Of a stretch of DNA of 51,684 nt, positions 34,547 to 43,613 are shown piece by piece; within the stretch, counting starts at the first letter, position 1; the number at the start of each line of letters is the position of its first letter. The translations under genes were made by a program, and so were the position numbers. The notes under the pieces were generated by a model. The model had not been told where the DNA came from. It did not search any database and saw only the letters and a program-made list of their open reading frames with translations. Source of the DNA: Psychrilyobacter piezotolerans (GTDB taxonomy: Bacteria > Fusobacteriota > Fusobacteriia > Fusobacteriales > Fusobacteriaceae); the NCBI RefSeq assembly GCF_003391055.1, contig NZ_QUAJ01000023.1, positions 1 to 51,684 of the forward strand, given 5' to 3'.

Positions 34547-35743
34547 ATGCAAGTTTTTCAAATGGATCACATATCGACATTATTTATGGCGATAATCGTA
34601 TTATTAGTAGGTAGGTTTGTAAGAAGTAAAGTTGGGATATTAAGAAGATTCTTTATACCGGTACCGGTTATAGGAGGGGTTATCTTTGCTGTATTGACTC
34701 TGGTTGGTCATTATACAAATACCTTCGAATTTAGTTTTGACGGTACATTGAAGAGTTTATTTATGATAGCGTTCTTTACGACTATCGGATTTATGGCCAG
34801 TTTCAAACTTTTAGCTAAGGGTGGAATACAGGTTGTAATATTCTTAATTGCAGCAACAGCTTTAGTAATCCTTCAGGATATAGTTGGAATATCACTGGCT
34901 AAGGTATTCGGATTACCGCCATTATTTGGTTTAGCAGCAGGATCTATACCGCTTACTGGTGGACATGGAACTTCAGGTGCATTCGGACCGTTATTGGAGC
35001 AGGCAGGAGCAGCAGGAGCAACAGCAGTTGCCATAGCATCGGCTACATATGGTTTAGTTGCAGGATGTCTGATTGGTGGACCAATCGGAAAAAGACTTAT
35101 GACTAAATTTAATTTAAAGCCAAGTGAAGAGTTATTGAAGGAAGAACATGCTGATATAACAAATGAAGATCAATCAGTAGAGGTTACAGAACATACATTC
35201 TTCAATGCAGCTACAGTTATCATTGTTTCAATGGGAATAGGATCAGTACTAGTAGGATGGTTAAAGCAAGTTGGAATTACTTTACCTATCTATATCGGTC
35301 CAATGTTAGTAGCGGCAGTTATCAGAAACATATCTGACTCAATGAAGAAAGAATTAAATCATAAAGAAATTACTATTATCGGAAATACTTCATTATCATT
35401 ATTCTTAGCTATGGCACTTATGTCTATGAGACTATGGGACCTGGCAGCATTAGCAGTACCTTTAGTAACTATTTTATTGGTACAGACTGTATTAATGGGA
35501 GCATTTGCATACTTCGTTACATTTAATGTAATGGGTAGGGACTATGATGCAGCAGTAATGGCTTGCGGACATTGTGGATTCGGAATGGGAGCTACACCAA
35601 ATGCCATTGCAAACATGGAATCATTTACAGCAGCAAACTATCCGTCATTTAAGGCATTTTTCGTAATACCATTGGTAGGAGCTTTATTTATTGACTTTAC
35701 CAATGCATCGATAATTACTTTCTTCATGAATATGTTTGGATAA
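34547..35743 (+). CDS. gltS: Sodium/glutamate symporter
   Basis: This 398-residue membrane protein of the GltS (ESS) family imports L- and D-glutamate with Na+. It has about ten hydrophobic segments in two inverted halves, each with a re-entrant glycine-rich loop: PLTGGHGTSGAFGPLLEQAG (about 143-162) and ACGHCGFGMGATPNAIANME (about 341-360). The start follows AAAGGGGGC. It lies between glmE and the second glutamate racemase, so it supplies substrate to this fermentation. D-glutamate import would be used with the racemase. Confidence 0.94.
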   Translation: MQVFQMDHISTLFMAIIVLLVGRFVRSKVGILRRFFIPVPVIGGVIFAVLTLVGHYTNTFEFSFDGTLKSLFMIAFFTTIGFMASFKLLAKGGIQVVIFLIAATALVILQDIVGISLAKVFGLPPLFGLAAGSIPLTGGHGTSGAFGPLLEQAGAAGATAVAIASATYGLVAGCLIGGPIGKRLMTKFNLKPSEELLKEEHADITNEDQSVEVTEHTFFNAATVIIVSMGIGSVLVGWLKQVGITLPIYIGPMLVAAVIRNISDSMKKELNHKEITIIGNTSLSLFLAMALMSMRLWDLAALAVPLVTILLVQTVLMGAFAYFVTFNVMGRDYDAAVMACGHCGFGMGATPNAIANMESFTAANYPSFKAFFVIPLVGALFIDFTNASIITFFMNMFG

Positions 35744-35815
35744 ACCTATTAAAATTTTATTAAAAATAGTATAATTTTTATACAATAAAAATTATGATAT
35801 TAGGAGATAGGATTT

Positions 35816-36610
35816 ATGATAGATAGAAGACCAATTGGAATATTTGACTCTGGGGTAGGGGGACTGACTGTTTTAAAAGAGATAGAAAAAATCTTACCCC
35901 ATGAAAATTTAATATATTTTGGAGATAATTTAAGAGCTCCCTATGGATCAAAAAGTACAGAAGAAATTTTGAAATTCACTTTAAATATAAGTGACTTTTT
36001 TATAGAAAAGAATGTTAAAATGTTGATCATAGCATGTAATACAGCTACAGCAGTAGCATTAGAAGTATTAAAAGGTAGATTAAATATACCGGTAATTGGA
36101 GTAATAGCTCCTGGAGCAATAAGTGCTATAAATTTAACCAAAAAAAATAAAATAGGGGTGTTTTCTACACCTGTTACAGCAAAGATGAATGCCTATAAAA
36201 ATGAAATAGAAAAAATCAATAAAGATATAGAAGTTTATCAAATAGGATGTAAACCACTTTGTAAAATGATTGAATCAGAATGGGAAGACACAGAAGAAAA
36301 TCAAGATATAATTAAATATTATGTAGAAAAATTGCCCACGGAAATAGATGTTGTGGTGTTTGGATGTACTCATTACCCTATAATAAAAGAATACTTTTAC
36401 AGAGAATTAGAGGGAAAACAATTTGTAAATCCAGCCAAAGAAACAGCATTGGAGGTAAAGAAACTCCTAAAAAAGCTAAAACTCTTAAATAAAAGAGATT
36501 CAAAAGGGAAGGTTTCTTTTTACACCTCGGGCAGCATCAATAAATTTAAGCAACTTGCAGAAAAAATATTGGATAGATCATTAGAAAAAATAAAACGAGC
36601 ATTAAATTAA
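35816..36610 (+). CDS. Glutamate racemase (copy 2)
   Basis: This 264-residue MurI-family enzyme has both catalytic cysteines: C74 in ACNTATA and C184 in FGCTHYP. The motifs IGIFDSGVGGLTVLKEIEK, GDNLRAPYG and NPAKETALEVKKLL are typical. It is clearly diverged from copy 1 at 3096 (about half identical by eye). It lies between the glutamate symporter and methylaspartate ammonia-lyase, so its likely job is to convert D-glutamate to the L-form used by glutamate mutase, rather than cell-wall supply. The start follows AGGAG. This functional split is inferred from context only. Confidence 0.9.
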   Translation: MIDRRPIGIFDSGVGGLTVLKEIEKILPHENLIYFGDNLRAPYGSKSTEEILKFTLNISDFFIEKNVKMLIIACNTATAVALEVLKGRLNIPVIGVIAPGAISAINLTKKNKIGVFSTPVTAKMNAYKNEIEKINKDIEVYQIGCKPLCKMIESEWEDTEENQDIIKYYVEKLPTEIDVVVFGCTHYPIIKEYFYRELEGKQFVNPAKETALEVKKLLKKLKLLNKRDSKGKVSFYTSGSINKFKQLAEKILDRSLEKIKRALN

Positions 36611-36640
36611 ATTAATCGAATATAAAAGGAGATGTATCAC

Positions 36641-37882
36641 ATGAAAATTATTGATATCATTTGTTCAGCAGGAAAGACAGGATTTTATTTTGACGACCAA
36701 AGAGCTATAAAGGCAGGAGCAGGTCATGACGGTTTTGATTACGTAGGAGAGCCAGTTACTGAAGGATTCTCAAGAATCAGACAAGCAGGAGAATCTATCT
36801 CTGTAATGTTTATCTTAGAAGACGGTCAAGTAGCTCACGGAGATTGTGCAGCAGTACAATATTCTGGTGCAGGTGGAAGAGATCCATTATTCTTAGCATC
36901 TGACTTTATCCCAGTTATCAAAAACGAAATAGCTCCAAAATTAATTGGAAGAGATATAAATGAATTCAGACCATTAGCTGAAGAGATAGATACAATGGAA
37001 TTAAATGGAAAGAGATTGCATACAGCTATCAGATACGGATTAACTCAAGCTATCTTAGATGCAGCTGCTAAAGCAAACAAGATAACTATGGCAGAAGTAG
37101 TAAAAAAAGAATATGCAACTGACGTAGCAATCAAAAGATTACCATTATTCACTCAATCTGGAGACGACAGAAAGAATAATGCAGATAAGATGATAATAAA
37201 AGGTGCAGACATAATGCCGCATGCATTAATCAACCATGTTGAAACTAAATTAGGTAAAGATGGATCTATCTTAAAAGACTACGTAAAGTGGTTAAGCGAC
37301 AGAGTATTAAAATTAAGAGAATCTGAAGATTATATGCCAATATTCCACATCGACGTATATGGAACTATCGGAGTAGCATTTGACCAGGATATCCAAAAGC
37401 AGGCTGACTACTTAGCTACATTAGAAGAAGCAGCAAAGCCGTTCCACTTAAGAATCGAAGGTCCTATGGACGTTGAAGAAAGAGAAGCTCAAGTTGAAGC
37501 ATTATCAGCTCTAACTGCTGAATTAGACAAGAGAGGAATCAACGTAGAATTAGTTGCTGACGAATGGTGTAACACATTAGAGGATATTAAATTATTCGCT
37601 GATAAGAAAGCAGGACATGTAGTACAAATTAAAACTCCAGATTTAGGAGGAGTAAACAATATAGCAGAAGCAGTATTATACTGTAACGAAAAAGGAATCG
37701 GTTCTTATGTTGGTGGAACTTGTAACGAAACTAACAGATCAGCTGAAGTAACTACAAATATAGCAATGGCTTGTGGAGCATTACAAGTATTAGCTAAACC
37801 AGGAATGGGTGTAGACGAAGGTATCATGATCGTAGGAAACGAGATGAACAGAGTAGAAGCATTAGTAAATAGCAGAAAATAA
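36641..37882 (+). CDS. mal: Methylaspartate ammonia-lyase
   Basis: This 413-residue enolase-superfamily enzyme removes ammonia from (2S,3S)-3-methylaspartate to give mesaconate, the second step of the pathway. The general-base lysine K331 lies in VQIKTPDLGG, at the same number as in the Clostridium tetanomorphum enzyme. Metal ligands are seen in FHIDVYGTIG (D238-like), RIEGPMD and ELVADEWCN. The ATG at 36641 has AAAGGAG 9 nt upstream; an in-frame ATG at 36632 overlaps the site. Codon bias suggests high expression. A terminator follows at 37900. Confidence 0.96.
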   Translation: MKIIDIICSAGKTGFYFDDQRAIKAGAGHDGFDYVGEPVTEGFSRIRQAGESISVMFILEDGQVAHGDCAAVQYSGAGGRDPLFLASDFIPVIKNEIAPKLIGRDINEFRPLAEEIDTMELNGKRLHTAIRYGLTQAILDAAAKANKITMAEVVKKEYATDVAIKRLPLFTQSGDDRKNNADKMIIKGADIMPHALINHVETKLGKDGSILKDYVKWLSDRVLKLRESEDYMPIFHIDVYGTIGVAFDQDIQKQADYLATLEEAAKPFHLRIEGPMDVEEREAQVEALSALTAELDKRGINVELVADEWCNTLEDIKLFADKKAGHVVQIKTPDLGGVNNIAEAVLYCNEKGIGSYVGGTCNETNRSAEVTTNIAMACGALQVLAKPGMGVDEGIMIVGNEMNRVEALVNSRK

Positions 37883-37899
37883 TTAAAAGTTTTAAGATT

Positions 37900-37929
37900 A
37901 AAGGTAGTTTTTAAAACTACCTTTTTCTT
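37900..37929 (+). terminator. Terminator after mal
   Basis: AAAGGTAGTTTT pairs with AAAACTACCTTT, followed by TTTTTCTTA. It begins 18 bp after the stop codon. Confidence 0.8.
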
Positions 37930-38184
37930 AGTTTTTAAAGCAACGAATAACTAAAACCTTAGTCACAAATTACATGAAAGATATACGAGTATTAAAAAAG
38001 TCAGATTTTAGTCTGCGTCAAAAAGGTTTATTGGTGTAGATTGGTGGCGAAAGCTCTTTTTAAGGTTTATAATGTTGCGAAAGATTAGTGAATAAAGAGT
38101 AAATTAATTAGGAATGAAAATAAAACTTGAAATCCCATTTCTTGGGGATAAAATGTCGAGTATTAAAATATAGAGGTGAAAATA
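37930..38184. other. Spacer before citD
   Basis: This 255-bp gap holds no gene. A weak CAGA/TCTG hairpin lies near 38003-38018, and an ATCCC/GGGAT hairpin (about 38133-38150) lies about 35 bp before the citD start. The pathway step missing here (mesaconate hydratase) is not hidden in this stretch. Confidence 0.4.
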
Positions 38185-38451
38185 ATGAAAATATTAAAAC
38201 CAGCTAAGGCAGGGACATTGGAATCAAATGATATCTCAATAATGTTGATGCCAGGTAACAATGGTATAGAGATAGAGTTAGAAAGTATTGTAGAAAAGCA
38301 GTTTGGTGCAGAGATAAGAACTTTAATAGAAAATACTTTAAAGGAATTAGGAGTAGAAGATGTTATGGTAAAAGCCATCGACAAGGGCGCTCTTGATTAT
38401 ACAATAAAGGCCAGGATTGAAACAGCAGTAACTAGGGCAGGTGAGATGTAA
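38185..38451 (+). CDS. citD: Citrate/citramalate lyase acyl carrier protein (gamma subunit)
   Basis: This 88-residue acyl carrier protein carries the phosphoribosyl-dephospho-CoA group of citrate lyase. The N-terminus KILKPAKAGTLESNDISI holds the serine used for attachment (S in the ESND motif), and the middle VEKQFGAEIR and C-terminal ALDYTIKARIETA match the family. The ATG at 38185 follows AGAGGTG; an in-frame GTG at 38176 is inside that site. Its stop overlaps the citE start by 1 nt. In this neighbourhood it probably serves citramalate lyase, which uses the same subunit architecture. The maturation genes citC/citX/citG are not seen. Confidence 0.93.
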   Translation: MKILKPAKAGTLESNDISIMLMPGNNGIEIELESIVEKQFGAEIRTLIENTLKELGVEDVMVKAIDKGALDYTIKARIETAVTRAGEM

Positions 38452-39320
38452 TGTTAAGAAGAAGTATGTTATTTATGCCGGGAAATAACCCGGGAATGTT
38501 ACAGACAGCTGAAGTTTTTGGATCGGATTCAATTATATTGGATTTAGAGGATGCTGTATCATTAGGAGAAAAAGATGCGGCCAGGATCTTAATCAAGGGA
38601 GCATTGAAGACGTTTAACTATGGAACTACAGAAGTAGTGATAAGAATCAATCCATTCTCAACTCCATATGCATTGGAAGATATAGATGTAATGGCCAGGT
38701 TGAAGCCAAATGCTATTTTATTACCTAAGGCAACACCTGAAGACATGAAAAAATTAGACGAAATGTTAACAAAGATAGAAAAAGAAGAAGGATTTGAGGA
38801 AGGATCTATCAGAATCCATGCTTTAGTAGAAACTACATACGGAGTAGAAACTGTCTATGAAACAATAAAAATGAGCAGCAGAGTTGATTCGGTTTGTTTA
38901 GGCGGGGAAGACCTGGCTGCTGATTTAGGAGTTGCTAGAACTAAAGATTCGGAAGAGTTATTCTATGCAAGAACAAAGGTTGTAAATGCCTGTAAGGCAT
39001 TAAAAATAGATGCAATAGATACACCATTTACAGATACCAACGATGAAGCAGGATTGTTAGCCGATACAATTCATGCAAAAAAATTAGGATTTACCGGTAA
39101 ACTGTCTATAAACCCCAGACAAATAAATACAATACATAAGGTATATTCTCCTACAGCTGATGAAATTTCATGGGCCAACAGGGTTATGTATGCTAAGGAT
39201 GAAGCAGAAAAAGAGGGATTAGGAGTATTTTCTCTGGATGGAAAGATGATAGATGCACCTATCATAACTAGAGCAATGAATACATTGAATACCGCTAGGG
39301 TAATAGGATTAATAAAATAG
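38451..39320 (+). CDS. citE: Citrate/citramalate lyase beta subunit
   Basis: This 289-residue TIM-barrel lyase cleaves citryl- or citramalyl-S-ACP to acetyl-ACP and a 2-oxoacid. Motifs seen are LRRSMLFMPGNNPGML, DLEDAVSLGEKDAAR, VVIRINPFST and the metal/CoA region LGGEDLAADLGVART near residue 155. It overlaps citD by one base. For glutamate fermentation the product would be pyruvate (citramalate lyase), not oxaloacetate. Sequence alone cannot tell the two, but the gene order with glmS-glmL-glmE and mal argues for citramalate. A 100-bp repeat element (39321-39420) separates it from citF. Confidence 0.93.
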   Translation: MLRRSMLFMPGNNPGMLQTAEVFGSDSIILDLEDAVSLGEKDAARILIKGALKTFNYGTTEVVIRINPFSTPYALEDIDVMARLKPNAILLPKATPEDMKKLDEMLTKIEKEEGFEEGSIRIHALVETTYGVETVYETIKMSSRVDSVCLGGEDLAADLGVARTKDSEELFYARTKVVNACKALKIDAIDTPFTDTNDEAGLLADTIHAKKLGFTGKLSINPRQINTIHKVYSPTADEISWANRVMYAKDEAEKEGLGVFSLDGKMIDAPIITRAMNTLNTARVIGLIK

Positions 39321-39420
39321 ACTCTTCCTTTCTATAGTTTCTCTTCGCAAAAGAAACTATAGCTAGAATACTGAGCTATAGTTTTCCTTTATGAAGGGAA
39401 AACGACAACAGGGAAAGAGT
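39321..39420. repeat. Intergenic repeat element A (100 bp)
   Basis: It begins immediately after the citE stop codon and ends 19 bp before citF. Its ends are inverted (ACTCTTCCTT and GGGAAAGAGT). Inside are hairpins CTATAGTTTC/GAAACTATAG and GTTTTCC/GGAAAAC. The right end CAACAGGGAAAGAGT is identical to that of element B at 44989. No ORF is present. It looks like a small non-autonomous mobile-type repeat within the operon. Confidence 0.6.
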
Positions 39421-39439
39421 ATAAAAAGGAGAATTAAAT

Positions 39440-40978
39440 ATGAAAAATATCTTAGGTAGAGAAGTACCTGATAATATAAAAGGTTATGGAGAAGTAAAAC
39501 ATTATGGTGGATACCTGGCATCTAAAGGGACAAAAACTAAAAGATCAATTAAATTGACCAATGTTTTACCTGGAGATGAAAAATTACATGATAATTTAGA
39601 TGTGGTATTGGATAAATTACCGTTAAAAGACGGGATGGTAGTTTCATTTCATCATCATTTGAGAAATGGAGACTTTGTTTTAAATATGGTAATGGAAAAG
39701 ATAGCAGCCAGAGGTTATAAGGATATAACCATTGCAGCCAGTTCAATCTTCCCGTGTCATGGTGAATTAGTAGAATTGATAGAAAAAAAAGTAGTAACCA
39801 GTATATATGCTGCCTATATATCCGGACCAGTAGCAGATGCTATCTCAGCTGGGAAATTGGAAAACCCGGCAGTAATGCATACCCACGGGGGAAGAGCCAG
39901 AATAATGGAATCAGGGGATCTAAGTATAGATATAGCCTTTATAGCAGCTCCTACATCGGATGATTATGGAAATATAAATGGTGTAGACGGTAAATCAGCT
40001 TGCGGAGCATTGGGATACGCATATACAGATGCAGAAACGGCTGATATCACAGTGGCTATCACAGATAACCTGGTAGAATACCCGAATACAACTATTGATA
40101 TTCCCCAGACACTTATAGACTATGTAGTAGTAGTAGATGCCATAGGAGATCCCAATGGAATCGTATCAGGAACTACCCAGATCACTAAAAATCCAATTGG
40201 ATTAAAAATAGCAAATATGACGACAGAACTGATCAAAAACTCCGGATATTTTAAAGATGGGATGAGTTTCCAGACTGGAGCCGGAGGAGTATCCCTGGCA
40301 GTAGCAGCAGACATGAAGGCTGAGATGATCGAAAATAATATCAAAGGAAGTTTTGCTTCTGGAGGGATAACAGGCTATATAGTGGATATGTATAAAGAGG
40401 GATTATTTAAATCGCTGTTTGATGTACAGTGTTTTGACCTGGCAGCTATAAAATCAGCTAAAGAAAATCCAGGACATATGACTATGTCGGCATCTATGTA
40501 TGCAAATGCAGACAATAAGGGTTCTGTAGTAAATAAATTGGATGTAGTTATATTAGGAGCTACAGAGATAGACACAGACTTCAATGTAAATGTAACTACT
40601 ACTTCCGACGGGACTATCATGGGTGGTTCAGGCGGGCATGCAGATACATCAGCTGGAGCCAAATTAGCCATAATAGTAACCCAGTTAGCTAACTCCAGAA
40701 TATCAGCTATAAAAGACAGGGTAACTGCTCTGACTACTCCAGGGGAAACTGTGGATGTGATAGTAACTGAAAGAGGAATAGCGATCAATCCTAAGAGAAC
40801 AGAATTAATCGAGAGATTGAAGGAAACTAACCTACCTATCATGACAATTGAGCAGTTAAAAGATATTGCTGAAGGTATGACAGGTAAACCAAAAGAAGTA
40901 GAGTTTACCGATGAGATAGTGGCAGTAATCGAATACAGAGACGGAACTGTGTTAGATGTAGTGAGAAAGGCAAAATAA
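39440..40978 (+). CDS. citF: Citrate/citramalate lyase alpha subunit
   Basis: This 512-residue CoA-transferase-type subunit exchanges acetyl for the substrate acyl group on the acyl carrier protein. Family segments are VSFHHHLRNGDFVLNMVMEK near residue 70, the HTHGGRARIMESGDL loop and SGGITGYIVDMYKEGL near 310. The start follows AAAAGGAG. Together with citD and citE it forms the three-subunit lyase that splits citramalate into acetate and pyruvate. It is the last gene of the cluster, and repeat element C begins within one base of its stop codon. Confidence 0.95.
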   Translation: MKNILGREVPDNIKGYGEVKHYGGYLASKGTKTKRSIKLTNVLPGDEKLHDNLDVVLDKLPLKDGMVVSFHHHLRNGDFVLNMVMEKIAARGYKDITIAASSIFPCHGELVELIEKKVVTSIYAAYISGPVADAISAGKLENPAVMHTHGGRARIMESGDLSIDIAFIAAPTSDDYGNINGVDGKSACGALGYAYTDAETADITVAITDNLVEYPNTTIDIPQTLIDYVVVVDAIGDPNGIVSGTTQITKNPIGLKIANMTTELIKNSGYFKDGMSFQTGAGGVSLAVAADMKAEMIENNIKGSFASGGITGYIVDMYKEGLFKSLFDVQCFDLAAIKSAKENPGHMTMSASMYANADNKGSVVNKLDVVILGATEIDTDFNVNVTTTSDGTIMGGSGGHADTSAGAKLAIIVTQLANSRISAIKDRVTALTTPGETVDVIVTERGIAINPKRTELIERLKETNLPIMTIEQLKDIAEGMTGKPKEVEFTDEIVAVIEYRDGTVLDVVRKAK

Positions 40979-41065
40979 CTCTTCCTTCTTATGGAGATTT
41001 CACGAATATTAAAATTAAGTATATTTAATACTTAATTTTAAATGTGAACCTTCTAGGGAGAAACC
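40979..41065. repeat. Intergenic repeat element C (87 bp)
   Basis: It begins at the citF stop. It has CTCTTCC at the left and ends in CTAGGGAGAAACC. The centre is a long hairpin ATTAAAATTAAGTAT/ATACTTAATTTTAAAT enclosed by TTCAC/GTGAA. Element D at 45210 is clearly homologous: shared blocks GGAGATTTCACGA, TATTAAAATTAA, TTAATTTTAAATGTGAA and CTAGGGAGAAACC. Confidence 0.65.
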
Positions 41066-41130
41066 GAGGTGGAGGATAGTAAAAGTAAAAAAATCCAGGT
41101 CGCAGCATCTGCCACAACCTGGTCTTAGAT

Positions 41131-41172
41131 AAAAAGAGGAGTCAGAAATATGAATATTTCTGACTCCTTTTA
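41131..41172. terminator. Bidirectional terminator between citF and the DEAD-box gene
   Basis: AGGAGTCAGAAATA (41137-41150) pairs with TATTTCTGACTCCT (41155-41168), with AAAAAG before and TTTTATT after. A separate weaker hairpin CCAGGT/ACCTGG is at about 41095-41122. Confidence 0.8.
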
Positions 41173-41203
41173 TTAATTATCAACTATCAATTTTTAATTA
41201 TTC

Positions 41204-42487
41204 TTAACTACCCTTCTTGAAACTTTTAGGTTTTCTGGAAGGACCTTTTTTACCCCTTCTACTTGGTTTCTTTCTTCCTGTAGAAGTTCCTTTAAAGTCA
41301 TATTTTTTCTTATTTCTTTCTTCCCTGGCTGCCTGTAGATCAGAAAAAGAAGGTTTTTCATCTCTAAGGTGGTAAGGGTGATCCTTTTCAACATAGATAG
41401 TTTTATCTATAGTTTTTTGGATGGTCCTGAGGAACCTTTTTTCTTCTACGTCACAAAATGAAATCGAGATTCCCTCGCTGCCTGCTCTACCTGTTCTTCC
41501 AATCCTATGAACATAAGTTTCAGGAATACTGGTAAGATCGTAGTTTATAACGTGGGAAAGGTCATCTATATCGAGACCTCTGGAAGCCAGGTCTGTAGCT
41601 ACTAAAAATTGAATATTTCCATTTTTTAAATCCCTGATAGTTCTCTGTCTGGCAGACTGGGATCTTTCTCCATGGATAACGTCTGATTTATATCCTGCCT
41701 CCAATAACATCTCATTGATATCGTTGGCTCTAAACTTGGTTCTGGCAAAGATAATTGCAGAACTTATCTTTTGTTTTTTTAAAACATGAAGCAGCAGAGC
41801 CGGCTTATCTCCCTTGTCTACCAGGTATATACTCTGGTTAACAGTGTCTACAGTGGAAGATGTAGGTGATACCGAGATATCCACCGGATCAATCAATGCA
41901 GTTTTTACCAAGTCTTTTATCTCATCTGGCATGGTAGCAGAAAAGAGCATAGTCTGTCTCTCCTCTGGTAATTTTGAGATGATCTTACGAACTTCGTGGA
42001 TCATACCCATATCCAGCATACGGTCAGCCTCATCGATTACCAATTGGTCTACCAGCTCTAAGTTAAGGTAACCCTTTGAAATCAGATCCAGTAATCTACC
42101 AGGGGTAGCTACGATGATATTTGGTCCTGTTTTAAGTTTGTGGATCTGCTTTATGGGTGAAACTCCTCCAAAAATTACAGCACTGGTAACTCTGGTATTT
42201 TTTCCGTATGAATGGACACTTTCCTCTATCTGGAGTGCCAATTCCCTGGTAGGAGCTAAGATCAATGCTGTCAGATCCTTGGATTTACCGTCTAAAGCAA
42301 TTTTTTGCAGGATTGGAAGGGCAAAGGCTGCTGTTTTACCGGTTCCCGTCTGGGAAGATCCTATGATGTCTCTTCCATCCATAATAAGTGGGATAGCCTG
42401 TTCCTGTATAGGTGTAGCCTCTATGTAGCCCTTTTTTTTAATGGCTTCTAATAATGGTTCAACTAAATTTAATTCGTTAAATAACAT
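41204..42487 (-). CDS. DEAD-box RNA helicase
   Basis: This 427-residue ATP-dependent RNA helicase is probably involved in ribosome assembly or cold-stress RNA unwinding. The RecA domain 1 motifs SQTGTGKTAAFALP, VIDEADRMLDMG and FSATMP are present, and RecA domain 2 has IIFARTKFRANDI, VATDLASRGLDID and VHRIGRTGRAG. The basic C-terminal tail (RKKPSRRGKKGPSRKPK) is a likely RNA-binding tail as in RhlE/CsdA-type helicases, with no special RNA-binding domain. The start has AAGGAG about 8 nt upstream. It is a single-gene unit. Confidence 0.95.
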   Translation of the reverse strand: MLFNELNLVEPLLEAIKKKGYIEATPIQEQAIPLIMDGRDIIGSSQTGTGKTAAFALPILQKIALDGKSKDLTALILAPTRELALQIEESVHSYGKNTRVTSAVIFGGVSPIKQIHKLKTGPNIIVATPGRLLDLISKGYLNLELVDQLVIDEADRMLDMGMIHEVRKIISKLPEERQTMLFSATMPDEIKDLVKTALIDPVDISVSPTSSTVDTVNQSIYLVDKGDKPALLLHVLKKQKISSAIIFARTKFRANDINEMLLEAGYKSDVIHGERSQSARQRTIRDLKNGNIQFLVATDLASRGLDIDDLSHVINYDLTSIPETYVHRIGRTGRAGSEGISISFCDVEEKRFLRTIQKTIDKTIYVEKDHPYHLRDEKPSFSDLQAAREERNKKKYDFKGTSTGRKKPSRRGKKGPSRKPKSFKKGS

Positions 42488-42676
42488 GTTTTTTCTCCTT
42501 GATCTATAAAAATTTATTATTCAATATTTTATCACATATCCTTTAATAATACTATTATTACCATTAAATATTACAATATTTTGACACAGATCTCTATTAT
42601 GGCTATAACACGGAATTTTTTTAAACCTTTTAATTTCCTTTTATAAGTGAAGATTGGTGTTCAAGTTCTTAAAAAT

Positions 42677-43540
42677 TTAAATAAATAATAATAAACTGAC
42701 AGCCATGACCCCCATACCGCTGATCAGCCCGTAGATAGAGAGATGGTGCTCTCCGTATTTTTGTGCTGCCGGGAGGAGTTCATCCAAAGATATAAATACC
42801 ATTATCCCGGCAATCCCGGCAAAGATAATCCCAAAGACCGTATCGGATAAAAATGGCATTAAGATCAAATAACCTACCAGGGCTCCAATGGGTTCAGCCA
42901 GCCCGGAAAGAAAGGAGTAAAAAAATGCTTTTTTTCTGTTTCCAGTGGCGAAATAGATAGGGACCGAGACCGCAATTCCCTCTGGAATATTATGGATAGC
43001 TATGGCAACTGCAATGGGAACTCCAAGTGACGGGTCTTTTAATGCCGCTACAAAGGTAGCCAGCCCTTCGGGGAAATTATGTATCCCAATGGCAAGAGCT
43101 GAAAATAATCCCATCCTCATCATGGCACGGTTAAACTTCTCGTGTTCTCCTGCACTTTTTTTCTCCTCTTCCATCTTTTCTAAATCCTTTTCCAGATCAG
43201 AAATTTCACCTATCTCCTCAATCCCTTGTAATTCATGGGGATTTTCATAGGACGGAACTAACTTATCTATAATAGCTATTAAAAATACTCCTCCAAAGAA
43301 AGAAACTACAGTAACCCAGGTTCCCTTTACTATCCCTAGATCTGCGACTAAAAATATCTTTGCCTTGACGAAGATCTCTACAAAGGATACATAGATCATT
43401 ACTCCGGCGGAAAACCCAAGAGCTAAAGATAGAAATCTTTTATTTGTCTGTTTTGTAAAAAAAGCCAGAGCGCTTCCTATCCCTGTGGCTAATCCTGCAA
43501 ACAGGGTGAGACCGAAAGCTATGTAAAAATTCTCATGCAT
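42677..43540 (-). CDS. zupT: ZIP family metal transporter (ZupT-like)
   Basis: This 287-residue membrane protein has about eight helices and imports Zn2+ or other divalent cations. The metal-binding helix motifs IHNFPEGLATFVAAL and IHNIPEGIAVSVPIYF are exact matches to ZIP helices 4 and 5, and SFLSGLAEPIGALVGYL is the following helix. A charged loop lies at about 100-140, rich in Glu and Lys rather than the histidines of other ZIPs. The ATG at 43540 is preferred because AGGAGGGG precedes it; an extra 10 residues from 43570 would lie upstream of that site. Confidence 0.93.
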   Translation of the reverse strand: MHENFYIAFGLTLFAGLATGIGSALAFFTKQTNKRFLSLALGFSAGVMIYVSFVEIFVKAKIFLVADLGIVKGTWVTVVSFFGGVFLIAIIDKLVPSYENPHELQGIEEIGEISDLEKDLEKMEEEKKSAGEHEKFNRAMMRMGLFSALAIGIHNFPEGLATFVAALKDPSLGVPIAVAIAIHNIPEGIAVSVPIYFATGNRKKAFFYSFLSGLAEPIGALVGYLILMPFLSDTVFGIIFAGIAGIMVFISLDELLPAAQKYGEHHLSIYGLISGMGVMAVSLLLFI

Positions 43541-43613
43541 AAAAAATCCCCTCCTAATAAGTATCATCATTAGAATAATACCAATCAGGAGGGGAAAATC
43601 CTCTTATATTTAT

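Noticed and set aside
39440-40978. Citrate fermentation (citrate lyase) as sole reading of citDEF
   Set aside because: No citrate transporter, citC or oxaloacetate decarboxylase is nearby, while the methylaspartate pathway genes are; citramalate lyase fits better, though sequence alone cannot prove it.
41194-41394. 66-residue minus-strand ORF overlapping the helicase tail
   Set aside because: It is a shadow of the helicase's basic C-terminal region in another frame, with no ribosome binding site.
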